Notes under the pieces: model-generated
Seen by the model: the letters and a program-made list of their open reading frames with translations, nothing else
The model's database searches: none
Told to the model about the DNA's origin: nothing
Source of the DNA: CAVTWD01 sp963738325
GTDB lineage: Bacteria; Actinomycetota; Acidimicrobiia; Acidimicrobiales; Ilumatobacteraceae
Reading direction: 5' to 3'
Assembly: GCA_963738325.1 (NCBI GenBank)
Contig: CAVTWD010000007.1
Span: forward strand, 1-54,934
DNA length: 54,934 bases
Made by a program: the position numbers and the translations under genes
Shown here: positions 35,374 to 43,945 of the stretch, piece after piece
Position numbering within the stretch: the stretch's first letter is position 1
How the letters are laid out: each line of letters opens with the position of its first letter

Positions 35374-35859
35374 ATGAACGTGTCCGAGAATGGCGACGCT
35401 GGCGACCACTTCCTCAGGAGGCTGGTGGTTGGCATCGATGGATCGGACGGCTCGCGATCCGCCCTGACGTGGACGGCTGATCTGGCCAAATCGGCACACG
35501 CGGAAGTCGTCGCTGTCCATGTCCTCACCTACAACGAGGAGTTTGTACGTGACCTCAGTCTCGACACGCTCAGAACCTGGCGGCGTGACTTGCGGCGCGA
35601 CCTCGAGACGGCTTGGACCGAACCGTTGCGGGCCGCTGGCGTCGGGTACCGGTGTCTCCTGGTCGAGGACGACTCACCGGCCGCCGGCTTACTCGCCGTC
35701 GCCGCGCGTGAGAACGCCGACGTCCTCGTCGTTGGCGTTCGTGGGCGAAGCAAGTTGACGGGTCGTGTTCTCGGCGGTGTGAGCTACCGGCTTCTGCACC
35801 ACGCCGATCAGCCCGTCGTCGTGGTTCCTCTTCACCGGACGCGCTCCGACTTGGGATAG
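35374..35859 (+). CDS. Universal stress protein, single domain
   Basis: This 161-residue protein is a complete USP domain: RRLVVGIDGSDGSRSALTWT, AEVVAVHVLTYNEEF, a helical insert, ADVLVVGVRGRSKLTGRVLG and VSYRLLHHADQPVVVVPLH. The glycine loop (GRSKLTGRVLGGVS) fits ATP binding. GGGGAG stands upstream of the ATG. It is 62 bases after the DUF2231 gene in the same direction. Confidence 0.9.
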   Translation: MNVSENGDAGDHFLRRLVVGIDGSDGSRSALTWTADLAKSAHAEVVAVHVLTYNEEFVRDLSLDTLRTWRRDLRRDLETAWTEPLRAAGVGYRCLLVEDDSPAAGLLAVAARENADVLVVGVRGRSKLTGRVLGGVSYRLLHHADQPVVVVPLHRTRSDLG

Positions 35860-35912
35860 CTCGGGCTCCACGCCGCTGGCAAGCCGTTTACGGCTCCGTA
35901 TCTACGCCGGTG

Positions 35913-36884
35913 TTACAAGTGCCTGACTGGCCCGAGCGCCGGCGAGTCGGCGTCCAACCACCCGGAGTTGGCGAGGCTGTCGAGCAGGAGGTGGAAGTAG
36001 ACGAGACCAGCGTAGGGCTGCCAGCGCTCTGTGATGCCGCCGATCGTCCGGTAGTCGAGCGGTAGGCCGACGCCGATCCAGCGAGCGAGCTTGTTGCGGG
36101 CGCCGACATCGTCTCCGGGGAAGACGTTCACCCGGCCGAAGCCCCGAAGCATGACGTACTCGGCGGACCACCGGCCAAGGCCGTCCAACTGGCACAGTCG
36201 TGACTCCAGGGTGTGGTCGTCGAGGTGGGCCAGGTCGTCCTCGTCGAGGCGTCCGTCATCGATCTCGCGGGCCAAGGCCGTGATGACGTGGCCTTTGCGG
36301 GTGCTGTATCCCAGCCGGCGAAGCTCGTCGCCCGACCTCCGGGCCAGATCAGCGGCTTCCGGAAACGCATGAGCGCCGGTCGGGCCCCTTCGGCCGTAGG
36401 CCTCGGTGAGGCGGTTCAACAATCGGATGCCGACGGTCAGGCTGAGCTGTTGGCACGACACCGCCGCGGCCACGGCCTCGATCAGATTAGGGAACCGGGG
36501 TGGCCGCATTCCAAGGAACCGGTGGCTCAACGGAGCTAGGAGCGAGTCGGTGTTGGCCATCCGATAGAAGCCCTCGAGGTCGACGCCGAGGCGGAGAGAA
36601 CGCGTGACGGCCTCCGCGACGGCGGCATGGGTCGACGTCCGCCGGGCCGACGGTCCGCTCAGTGTCACCCGGAACTCTGGCGTCTCTACCGTACCCACCT
36701 GACAGACAGCGACGTCAATGAGGCCATTGACGGTGGTCATCATTCGCCGATAGGTGCCGTTGTCGTCCCACCGGTCCACGATGTTGTCGGGCCGGCGGCG
36801 CAGCGCCCAGACGGTGAGATCCAGCCGGAACGGTGGACTGGGTTGCAGCGTGAAGGTCGCTTGGTTGCCGGCGGTGCCCGTCAT
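35913..36884 (-). CDS. DNA-3-methyladenine glycosylase II (AlkA-like)
   Basis: It removes alkylated bases from DNA in base excision repair. The 323 residues include an AlkA N-terminal beta domain (1-110, FTLQPSPPFRLDLTVWAL), then the HhH-GPD domain: LIEAVAAAVSCQQLSLTVGI, RLGYSTRKGHVITALAREI, hairpin LDGLGRWSAEYVMLRGFGR and the catalytic Asp in VFPGDDVGARNKL. ATG 36884 with GGGGAGGG upstream is chosen over an 11-codon extension. It is divergent from the globin gene, and the CTAG site at 36974 lies between them. Confidence 0.85.
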   Translation of the reverse strand: MTGTAGNQATFTLQPSPPFRLDLTVWALRRRPDNIVDRWDDNGTYRRMMTTVNGLIDVAVCQVGTVETPEFRVTLSGPSARRTSTHAAVAEAVTRSLRLGVDLEGFYRMANTDSLLAPLSHRFLGMRPPRFPNLIEAVAAAVSCQQLSLTVGIRLLNRLTEAYGRRGPTGAHAFPEAADLARRSGDELRRLGYSTRKGHVITALAREIDDGRLDEDDLAHLDDHTLESRLCQLDGLGRWSAEYVMLRGFGRVNVFPGDDVGARNKLARWIGVGLPLDYRTIGGITERWQPYAGLVYFHLLLDSLANSGWLDADSPALGPVRHL

Positions 36885-36973
36885 GTGCGCGCCCTCCCCG
36901 GCTGGTCGAGCGCGCACCCAACAACCGCGATCGCCTCCGACTGCCTCAAGCTTTTCGCACCCAAGCTTCTATA

Positions 36974-36987
36974 CTAGCGACAGCTAG
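36974..36987. promoter_or_regulatory. Perfect CTAG-N6-CTAG operator-like palindrome upstream of a globin gene
   Basis: CTAG-CGACAG-CTAG followed by AAGAAA, within an AT-rich island (aagcttctata before it). It is 39 bp upstream of the globin ATG at 37026 and 90 bp from the divergent alkA start. Confidence 0.7.
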
Positions 36988-37025
36988 AAGAAATCTGGAC
37001 GATGCGACTGGGAGGACTGCACGCC

Positions 37026-37505
37026 ATGCGCGACACGCCGCGGCCCGCACCAACGCGAGATCTCGACACGCCAGAGGAGATCAAGGAGATGGTGCGGCGC
37101 TTCTACGCCGACGTTGCCCAGGACGACGTTCTCGGCCCGGTGTTCAACGACGTGGCGAAGGTCGATTGGTCGGAACACCTCCCCAGGCTCACCTCGTTCT
37201 GGGGTCGGGCGTTGCTCGGCATGCCCGGATACTCTGGCAACCCCTTCCGCGCGCACGCACTCGTCCACGACCGACGAGCCTTCACGGCGGCGCACTTCGA
37301 GCGCTGGCTCCATCTGTTCAATGAAACCCTCGAGCTCGGATGGATCGGTCCCCGGGCGCAACGGGCGGCCGCTCTTGCCCAGAACGTTGCACGTGTGCAC
37401 CGTCGGCAGCTCGGCTGCCCTCAAGGTGTCGATCAACGAATGATCGGCGCACTGACCGCATCGTCAGACGATGACCCGCTCACGTGCGACAGAGGTAGGT
37501 CCTGA
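37026..37505 (+). CDS. Truncated haemoglobin, group III-like
   Basis: This 159-residue haem protein of the 2-on-2 globin family may detoxify NO or peroxide or sense oxygen. Seen are EEIKEMVRRFYADVAQDDVL, GPVFNDVAKVDWSEHLPRLT, SFWGRALLGMPGYSGNPFRA, HALVHDRRAFTAAHFERWLH (with the proximal-His region) and LFNETLELGWIG. GGGAGGA lies nine bases before ATG 37026; an ATG at 37002 has none. The CTAG palindrome upstream suggests redox control. A second globin of the same type is at 44410. Confidence 0.85.
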   Translation: MRDTPRPAPTRDLDTPEEIKEMVRRFYADVAQDDVLGPVFNDVAKVDWSEHLPRLTSFWGRALLGMPGYSGNPFRAHALVHDRRAFTAAHFERWLHLFNETLELGWIGPRAQRAAALAQNVARVHRRQLGCPQGVDQRMIGALTASSDDDPLTCDRGRS

Positions 37506-37631
37506 TGCGCGCTCCGGACGTCCACTCGACGCGACACGCTGCCCAGTCTACGGATACTCGTGCTAGCCGCTCCGGACACCATCGACTGATAGAAGTAAGG
37601 TCGGATCGACGCGAGAGTAGGGAGCGGACAC

Positions 37632-37952
37632 ATGCCCGACGTTGACCCGCTGATCGCCGACCGTGCGGACTCGATCACCACCGAGATCACCGTCGTCGGG
37701 GCGAACTGCCCGTGGTGCTTCAACGAAACGCTCGACTCGCTCCGAAGCGAACCTGGCGTCGTGCAGGCAACCGGCTCGATGACGGGCCAGTGCCTGAAGA
37801 TTGTTCACAACGGTGTCGACCTCGACCGGCTCATGACCGTGGTGCGCCAACACCTGCACGGCGTCGGCCGCTCCTCGGCCGACCAGGTCATGGTCGAGGT
37901 CGAGCCTCGGCTGGCGGAGCTCCACTGCCGTCATAGGCTTGCGGAGCAATGA
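37632..37952 (+). CDS. Heavy-metal-associated-like (copper-chaperone-type) protein
   Basis: This 106-residue protein has a ferredoxin-like fold pattern: TTEITVVGANCPWCFNETLD, then LRSEPGVVQATGSMTGQCLK and VDLDRLMTVVRQHLHGVG. The motif NCPWC replaces the canonical GMTCxxC metal loop but keeps CxxC. A late CRHR adds another cysteine. GGGAG precedes the ATG by eight bases. It stands between the globin and the NuoF-like gene. Metal or redox binding is inferred from the loop. Confidence 0.7.
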   Translation: MPDVDPLIADRADSITTEITVVGANCPWCFNETLDSLRSEPGVVQATGSMTGQCLKIVHNGVDLDRLMTVVRQHLHGVGRSSADQVMVEVEPRLAELHCRHRLAEQ

Positions 37953-38007
37953 CCGGGTACTTGCACACCGCGAAAGTTCGTTCTCGACCGGCAGCGGAAG
38001 ATTGCCG

Positions 38008-39390
38008 ATGACCTTCCTGTTGCCGTCCGAGCCGGTCACGTCGCTCGAGGCCTACCTCGCGACCGATACCGGTGGTCTTGGCATCGAGACCGCACAGCGT
38101 CTCGGCCCCGAGATCACCATTCGCACGGTCGCCGACTCCGGCCTGCGAGGACGAGGAGGTGGCGGCTTCCCAACCGGCCGGAAGTGGGCCAGCATTGCCG
38201 GCCAGAGTGCGACTCGTCGCTACCTCGTCTGCAACGGCGCCGAGGGCGAACCGGGAACCTTCAAGGATCGCGCCATTCTTCGCGCCAACCCCTACCAGGT
38301 AGTCGAGGGTGTCATCATCGCCGCCCTCGCCGTCGGGGCCGATGAAGCGTTTATCTGCCTGAAACGAACGTTCGAGCGTGAGATCGCCGCGGTAACCCAC
38401 GCCGTGCAGGAGTTCCAGGCCGCAGGCATCTGTAACGACTGCATCGTCAACATCGTCGCCGGACCAGACGAGTACCTGTTCGGGGAGGAGAAGGCGATGC
38501 TCGAGGTAATCGAGGGCAAGCCACCCTTGCCGCGCTGGCTCCCGCCCTATGAGCATGGCCTGTTTGCGTCCGGACCGCAGGAAGGATGGGAGGCGGGACC
38601 TCACGGCCCCCGGCCGCGGACCGATGAGCCGAACCCGACGCTCGTCAACAACGTCGAGACGCTGGCGAACGTGCCCCACATTCTCGTGCGCGGCGGCGAC
38701 TGGTTCCGATCGATGGGAACCGCCGCTTCGCCGGGAACAGCGGTCGTGACGGTCGTCGGAGATGTGGTGGGCCCCGACGTCGGGGAGGTCGAGCTCGGCA
38801 CACCTCTCGGAGCAGTCATCGACGCGGTCGGTAGCGGACTCCGGCAGGGAAGGACCGTCAAGGCCGTCTTTTCGGGAGTCGTCAACCCGGTCATCACCGC
38901 CGCCCATCTCGACACGCCGCTGAGCTACGAAGGCTTCGAGGCAATCGGCAGCGGGATGGGTGCGGCCGGATTGATCGTCTACGACGACACTGCTTGCATG
39001 GTCGATGCCGCCTATCGGTTCTCCCGGTTCCTCTACATCGAGTCATGCGGCCAGTGTCCACCATGCAAGATCGGCACCGGAGAGATCACGACGAGCCTCG
39101 AGCGAATCGAGGGCGGCGCGGGAGACGACAATGACCTCGGCGTCATTGCGGGCTGGCTCGAGAGAGTCACCGACGGCAGCCGGTGTTATCTCGCTGCGGA
39201 GGAGCAACTGGTCGTGAGCAGTCTGCTGCGTGCCTTTCCGGAGGAGTTCGCAGAGCATATCGAGCGCCATCAGTGTCCGCGGCCCGACCGACGTCCCATT
39301 CCGAAACTACTCGATCTCTCCGCCGGCCGAGCCACGTACGACGAGACGTTCTGGCGAAAGCGCCCTGACTGGACGTACGACACGATGTGA
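38008..39390 (+). CDS. NuoF-like NADH:acceptor oxidoreductase subunit, orphan
   Basis: This 460-residue flavoprotein of the NuoF/HoxF family carries SGLRGRGGGGFPTGRKW (FMN), NGAEGEPGTFKDR, NEPNPTLVNNVETLANVP-type core (here DEPNPTLVNNVETLANVP), and the 4Fe-4S motif ESCGQCPPCKIGTGE with a distant Cys in SRCYLAAEEQ. It oxidises NAD(P)H and passes electrons to iron-sulfur partners. No other complex I, hydrogenase or formate dehydrogenase subunit is in the window, so it is an orphan, perhaps a redox module of the stress region. ATG 38008 is preceded by GGAAG; the C-terminal tail (WRKRPDWTYDTM) is conserved-looking. Confidence 0.85.
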   Translation: MTFLLPSEPVTSLEAYLATDTGGLGIETAQRLGPEITIRTVADSGLRGRGGGGFPTGRKWASIAGQSATRRYLVCNGAEGEPGTFKDRAILRANPYQVVEGVIIAALAVGADEAFICLKRTFEREIAAVTHAVQEFQAAGICNDCIVNIVAGPDEYLFGEEKAMLEVIEGKPPLPRWLPPYEHGLFASGPQEGWEAGPHGPRPRTDEPNPTLVNNVETLANVPHILVRGGDWFRSMGTAASPGTAVVTVVGDVVGPDVGEVELGTPLGAVIDAVGSGLRQGRTVKAVFSGVVNPVITAAHLDTPLSYEGFEAIGSGMGAAGLIVYDDTACMVDAAYRFSRFLYIESCGQCPPCKIGTGEITTSLERIEGGAGDDNDLGVIAGWLERVTDGSRCYLAAEEQLVVSSLLRAFPEEFAEHIERHQCPRPDRRPIPKLLDLSAGRATYDETFWRKRPDWTYDTM

Positions 39391-39695
39391 GCGCGCGCTG
39401 GCCACCTGCCGCCGCGGCAGCATCGATCGTCCGAAATCGACCCGTCGCAGCGGGCTAAGCAACCCCTGGAGATGCGGACCGGTGCTCATGTGCGAGGCGG
39501 TCTCCGTCGAGCCCTTGTGTCACAACGGCTCGACCGACCATCTCGAGCCGAGGTCGTCCCTGCGACCCGATGGCCCGAAGGGCAATACAACTGTTCGTTA
39601 TGAACAACGCGCCGCCAGAATGAGGTGACCTTTCGCTAGTGCGAGAGGGCGACGATTCATTCGAAAATAAACCCATGGATCATGTGGTCGCTCCT
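39391..39695. other. Gap with no gene seen
   Basis: Only antisense-type frames without start signals. The part 39590-39680 is AT-richer (attcgaaaataaacccatgg) and may hold the promoter of the next gene. Confidence 0.45.
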
Positions 39696-40287
39696 ATGAA
39701 GTCGTCACAAACATACGGAAACGAGGGCACAGAAGGCGCGATTGAGGCCTCGACGACCGTCCAAGTTCGCGTCGCGAAGGTCTGTTCGATCCTATTGCAT
39801 CACCCCAGTGCAGTGTTCGGCTATGCCGACGACGCCGAGCAGCGGCGCGAGAGCCCGCGTATTTCGTACTGAGCTGAGCCTCGACCTCGGCGCGGGCGCC
39901 AGCATCCACCAAGAGGTGACGTTGCGGCAGGGCCTCCCCCAATCCGGCGAACGAGGGCTCGTGCTCCCGCTGACTTGGCAGGCAGCCGGCCGCGAGAGGC
40001 TGCTCCCCGCCTTTGAGGGTGAACTCCAGGTTGCGGAGTCAGCCCCAGGTCGCACGACTCTGCGCTTGATCGGTATCTACACCGTGCCAGCTGGCTTGGT
40101 CGGAAGCGTCGCCCACAGTGCGGTCGGCCGACGCCTTGCGCGCCGGTCTCTCTGTGCGCTGGTGGAACGTTACGGGCATCGCATTGAATGCGAGGCGGGC
40201 CGGCGCCTCGATCCGGTCGAAGACCGTCGAGCGCCGCTGCCAGTCGCGGCGCCGGCCTACGAGCACTCGGAGATCTACGTCGGATGA
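39696..40287 (+). pseudogene. SRPBCC-like protein of unknown function, one frameshift
   Basis: The first frame from ATG 39696 reads MKSSQTYGNEGTEGAIEAST, VQVRVAKVCSILLHHPSAVF and GYADDAEQRRES. One base is missing near 39855, after which the other frame continues RVFRTELSLDLGAGASIHQE, VLPLTWQAAGRERLLPAFEG, RTTLRLIGIYTVPAGLVGSV and a final amphipathic helix. Strand order and final helix are those of an SRPBCC/polyketide-cyclase-like fold seen in small actinobacterial stress-region proteins. Total about 197 residues. No catalytic residue is recognised. Confidence 0.6.
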
Positions 40288-40391
40288 TGCCAGGGCGGAG
40301 CATCCCTGGATGTGTGTCTGACGCCTGCGCGACGGAGGCGCTCGACGCTGAGTGACGTGTGGTCGATCATGTGGTTGCTCCGTGTCCGGCC

Positions 40392-40421
40392 CCGGAGGCA
40401 CTCGCCGTGATGTGCCTCCGG
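40392..40421. terminator. Bidirectional hairpin between convergent genes
   Basis: A perfect 10-bp stem (ccggaggcac / gtgcctccgg) with a 10-base loop lies between the SRPBCC-like gene and the DksA-like gene. No T tract on either side. Confidence 0.7.
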
Positions 40422-40430
40422 CGCCGAGCA

Positions 40431-40778
40431 TCAGGCGACGAGACTTGCACAGGCGATGCAAGACCGTATATGTGGAAGCGCCCTGAGGCGCTCGAACCCG
40501 ATCGGTCTGTTACATGACGCGCACGTCCCATAGATGCCGCCGTCGATGCGAGCCAGAGCCTCTTCCACGTCTTCGAGCAGGTTCCGAGCGAACGCCGCCG
40601 AGACCATGGCATGCTCGTCGAGTTCGTCGGTGCCGCTGGCGGCGGTCAGCTCGTCGAGGATCATCGTCTGCTCGTCACGGCTCGCGAGGAGCAGGTTTCG
40701 GAAGTCATCGATGATGTCTCGCCGATCGGGCTCGAAGGTGGCCGTGCGGCTGTCGATCATGTGCGACGTTGCTGGCAT
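40431..40778 (-). CDS. DksA/TraR-family zinc-finger protein
   Basis: This 115-residue protein has an N-terminal coiled coil (DDFRNLLLASRDEQTMILDE, FARNLLEDVEEALARIDGGI) and the C-terminal finger YGTCASCNRPIGFERLRALP followed by CIAC, four cysteines. DksA-type proteins enter the RNA polymerase secondary channel; short actinobacterial forms are stress linked. GAGGAG precedes the ATG by eight bases. It ends at the shared terminator hairpin. Confidence 0.85.
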   Translation of the reverse strand: MPATSHMIDSRTATFEPDRRDIIDDFRNLLLASRDEQTMILDELTAASGTDELDEHAMVSAAFARNLLEDVEEALARIDGGIYGTCASCNRPIGFERLRALPHIRSCIACASLVA

Positions 40779-41047
40779 AGTCAGACTCCTCGGGAAGTGC
40801 GCGTGTTCGAGACCACGCGGAACGACAAGAACTATCTGCTTCGAACCGGCTTGACTGTGGATCGTGGCTGGCGCCTCCGGTCTGGCGGTTGCCGGCGGGT
40901 CCTGGGCTCCAGCGTCGGCCGGAGCGAACGAGGCGTGCTTACGACGTCGGAGAGTCAGTGCACCGAGCGCCAGTGACGCCTCGCGGTCACGGACAGGGCA
41001 GCGGAGTTATCGAGTTGCTTGGACCGCGGCCGACTGCGAGTCGGATG

Positions 41048-41194
41048 TCAATTCGAAAGCACGATATGGAACGCGCTTGACTCGCCCGGCGCCGGGTCAA
41101 CTTGTCCACCGGGTCGTGGACAAATTGCCCATCCAGCCATTCCAGCGGCCGAGACGGCCACGGAGTCCGGAACTACCTGCGTGTCGTTGGTCAT
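41048..41194 (-). CDS. Small ORF of unknown function with strong ribosome binding site
   Basis: Forty-eight codons from ATG 41194, with AAGGGAGG seven bases upstream. The protein MTNDTQVVPDSVAVSAAGMA continues to GESSAFHIVLSN. Not recognised. It could be a short protein or the start of a gene broken by an indel; region 40800-41048 beyond it shows no continuation that I can place. Confidence 0.4.
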   Translation of the reverse strand: MTNDTQVVPDSVAVSAAGMAGWAICPRPGGQVDPAPGESSAFHIVLSN

Positions 41195-41297
41195 GATCGG
41201 GCCTCCCTTCGCGTTCTCACGAGGTCAGTCTTGCCTGAGGAAAGCGAACTGCCACTGGTCAGATGACACACGAGTCGGATGCAGAGCTGTCCAATTC

Positions 41298-43007
41298 TCA
41301 CATGCGGTGGTCGAGTGCCGATGCTCCCTCGTAGTGCCGTGCGACGAAGATCGCGACCTGGCACTCCAATGAGCGAGCGGAGTCATCCACGATTGGTCCG
41401 AGGATCGCTTCGACCCGTTCGAGCCGGTTCTTGAGGGTGTTGTAGTGGACATGGACACGTCGCGCGGCCTCAGCCATGTTGCGCGTCTGGAGCCAAATGT
41501 CCAATGTCTCGACGAGGTCCGTGCGGTTCACTCGGTCGTAGTCGACGAGCGTGCCGATGGAGTGCTGTACGAACTCTGCGAGATCGTCGGTTGGGGTCGA
41601 CGCCAGGAGTCGCTCGAGGCCGAGTTCGTCGAAGACTTCGGTCACATGACGGCCCTTTGCCCAGCGTCCGACGTCGACGGCGCGGCTTGCCTCGTAGAAG
41701 CTCCGAGGCAGCTCGCTGGGAGTGTCGACCCGACGTCCGACCCCGATGCTGACGTTCACGGAGCTCAGCCGCCGGTCGAGTTCCAGCCGGAGGCCTTCCG
41801 CGATGCGCCGGCGCTCGGCGGGCGCGTCGCTTTGGGGCGCGACGAGCGCGGCGATCGTCGCACTGCGTGTCCATACGATTGCGTCGTGACCGAGCGTTGC
41901 CCGGGCGGCGGCGGCGATGTTGCCCAGCGCCACCGCCAGGTTGGGCCCATCGGCAGGCGGGTCGATGGACGCGAGGAGGACGGCTCGCGGCCGGGCGAGA
42001 TCCCATCCGAAACTGATCGCTCTCTCGGCAACGGCAGCGGCATCGCCGGGGTGACCGGCGATGAGCTCTTCGAGCGAGATGGCGGCGAAGCGTTCCTCCG
42101 CCTCCGCGACGGCGCTGGCCTGTGCTAGTCGAAGGGCGATGGCCATCGACGCACGTTCGAGTGCGAGTCGCTGATCCTCGTCGAGGCTTGCCTCGTCGGC
42201 GAGTGCAATGATTTCGCCGTAGTTGTGCTCACCGGCCTGGATCGGTTGTCGGATCGCCGGGGCCGACGCCTGGTCGAACGCCCCGGCAGAATCCGCGGGA
42301 GCGACGACGCTCGCGTTTCCGTCAGCGTCGGCGACGGCGACCGGGCAGCCGAGCAGGTCGTGCAGGGTGGCCGCAATCTCGGTCGCGCCCCCGCCGGCCA
42401 GGACGATGCGAGTGAAGCGTTGGTGGATGTCGAGAATGCGCTCCAGACGTTGCCCCTGGGCGGTGAGCAATGCGTCGAGTACGGCTGCTGTCACATCGGC
42501 CAGCGCGGTCCCTTCGGGAAAGACGATGAGGGGAAAGGACAGGGCGTCGGCCGCGCTCAGCAGTTCGGACGGGAGTGAAACCGACGGGTCGAGTCTGACT
42601 GCGAGCCCGCCAGCCTGCGCCCTCTGCAAGCGGTGGACGAGCTCAGCGACGGTTCCCCCCGCGGCGAGGAGTGTGGCTGTGGTCGTAACGACCAGTTCGT
42701 TCGCCTCGACCTCACGCAGATGCTCGGGCGAGGCCGCCAGCCGTGCCCGGCTCACTCTTCTCGCCATTCCCCCGGCACCGGCGGCGACGACCGCGTCGCC
42801 CGACGGCAGCGAATCAACCACGGCTCCGACGTCAAAGCTTCGCCACATGCCATCACTTTGGTCCGTCTGGGGCGGTCGGCCGCGCACGACCCGCTCGAGC
42901 CGGGACCCAGAGAGGTCCGTCCGGGCCCGGCGGGAGGATGTGTCGCGACGGATGCACTCTGCCCCCGTCCGACTTGGCCGCTCTGCGATCACTGCCTGGT
43001 CAGACAT
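41298..43007 (-). CDS. PucR-family transcription regulator
   Basis: This 569-residue regulator has a PucR-type N-terminal domain from about residue 55 (VGAVVDSLPSGDAVVAAGAG, ANELVVTTTATLLAAGGTVA). A GAF-like middle follows (DLLGCPVAVADADGNASVVA), then a degenerate GGDEF-like part (NVSIGVGRRVDTPSELPRSF). The C-terminal helix-turn-helix is ETLDIWLQTRNMAEAARRVH VHYNTLKNRLERV. PucR proteins usually activate purine or other nitrogen catabolism genes; none is adjacent. The first 50 residues from ATG 43007 are unconserved, so MWRSFDVGAVV at 42848 is an alternative start. It ends away from the peroxiredoxin by 76 bases, same strand. Confidence 0.8.
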   Translation of the reverse strand: MSDQAVIAERPSRTGAECIRRDTSSRRARTDLSGSRLERVVRGRPPQTDQSDGMWRSFDVGAVVDSLPSGDAVVAAGAGGMARRVSRARLAASPEHLREVEANELVVTTTATLLAAGGTVAELVHRLQRAQAGGLAVRLDPSVSLPSELLSAADALSFPLIVFPEGTALADVTAAVLDALLTAQGQRLERILDIHQRFTRIVLAGGGATEIAATLHDLLGCPVAVADADGNASVVAPADSAGAFDQASAPAIRQPIQAGEHNYGEIIALADEASLDEDQRLALERASMAIALRLAQASAVAEAEERFAAISLEELIAGHPGDAAAVAERAISFGWDLARPRAVLLASIDPPADGPNLAVALGNIAAAARATLGHDAIVWTRSATIAALVAPQSDAPAERRRIAEGLRLELDRRLSSVNVSIGVGRRVDTPSELPRSFYEASRAVDVGRWAKGRHVTEVFDELGLERLLASTPTDDLAEFVQHSIGTLVDYDRVNRTDLVETLDIWLQTRNMAEAARRVHVHYNTLKNRLERVEAILGPIVDDSARSLECQVAIFVARHYEGASALDHRM

Positions 43008-43083
43008 CGCCGGCCCCCCTGCTCGAGGCCGAAGGTGTACCGGCGGACCGGCGCCTCGCCGTCGAGGCCGGATCTCCACGGCG

Positions 43084-43719
43084 TCACCGATTCGGTTGGC
43101 GCGTTGTGCGGAGATAAGGCGTCTGGACCGTGTACCCGTAGGGGAAGGTTGCGGACGCCTCCTCGTCGGAGAGTGCCGGCGCGATGATGACCTCGTCACC
43201 GTTGGACCAGTTTACGGGCGTCGAGTCGGGGAAGCGTGAGCTGAGCTGCAGAGCATCGAGGACGCGGAGGATCTCGTCGATGTTGCGGCCGATGGCAGCT
43301 GGGTAGGTGAGGGTCAGTCGCACCGACTTGTCCGGGCCGATCACGAAGACCGTTCTCACGGTCGCGGTAGTGCTGGCGTTTGGGTGAATCATCCCGTAGA
43401 GATTGGCAACCTTCCGGTCGGCGTCGCCGATGAGGGGGAAGTTCAGTGCGGTGCCCTGCGTTTGCTCGATGTCCGAGGACCAGCGACCGTGAGACTCGAC
43501 GTCGTCAACGCTGACTCCGATCAGCGTGGTGTCGCGGGCGGTGAACTCGGTCTTCCGACTGGCGAAGGCGCCGAGCTCGGTGGTGCAGACAGGCGTGAAG
43601 TCGGCGGGACGCGAGAACAGGATCCCCCAGCTGTCGCCGAGGTACTCGTGGAGGTTCAGGGAGCCTTCCGTGGTATCGGCGGTGAAGTCCGGGGCGGTGT
43701 CACCGAGCATGATCGTCAT
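43084..43719 (-). CDS. 1-Cys peroxiredoxin (Prx6 type)
   Basis: It reduces peroxides with one catalytic cysteine. The 211 residues start after GGAGGATCGCTCG and contain LGDTAPDFTADTTEG, the active site RPADFTPVCTTELGAFA with Cys near residue 45, VSVDDVESHGRWSSDIEQT and FPLIGDADRKVANLYGMIHP. The Prx6-type C-terminal arm runs RVLDALQLSSRFPDSTPVNW to PYGYTVQTPYLRTT. The CTAG-N6-CTAG palindrome at 43739 is 20 bp upstream of the ATG, close enough to block or overlap transcription initiation. Confidence 0.9.
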   Translation of the reverse strand: MTIMLGDTAPDFTADTTEGSLNLHEYLGDSWGILFSRPADFTPVCTTELGAFASRKTEFTARDTTLIGVSVDDVESHGRWSSDIEQTQGTALNFPLIGDADRKVANLYGMIHPNASTTATVRTVFVIGPDKSVRLTLTYPAAIGRNIDEILRVLDALQLSSRFPDSTPVNWSNGDEVIIAPALSDEEASATFPYGYTVQTPYLRTTRQPNR

Positions 43720-43738
43720 CGAGCGATCCTCCAATCGT

Positions 43739-43752
43739 CTAGGGAATGCTAG
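43739..43752. promoter_or_regulatory. Perfect CTAG-N6-CTAG operator-like palindrome upstream of peroxiredoxin
   Basis: CTAG-GGAATG-CTAG, followed on the plus strand by aacaatat. Another copy (43908) lies 169 bp away in front of the divergent membrane-globin operon, so this intergenic region has one site per promoter. Confidence 0.7.
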
Positions 43753-43907
43753 AACAATATCAGCCATACCGCGGCCCGCTCCTGGGGGAGGAGAGTTCCC
43801 GAGGCACCGGGTGCGCGACGGGCCTGGCAAGAGTCGATGGCACCTCCACGACGACACGGGCGTCCGTACCGCCGGGCTGCAGCCGAACCAGACTGGCGCA
43901 TCAGTTT

Positions 43908-43921
43908 CTAGCATAGACTAG
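43908..43921. promoter_or_regulatory. Perfect CTAG-N6-CTAG operator-like palindrome upstream of the membrane-globin operon
   Basis: CTAG-CATAGA-CTAG followed by agtaaataa. It is 25 bp before the ATG at 43946 and ahead of the ribosome binding site gaaggaggga. Confidence 0.7.
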
Positions 43922-43945
43922 AGTAAATAAGAAGGAGGGAAGCTC

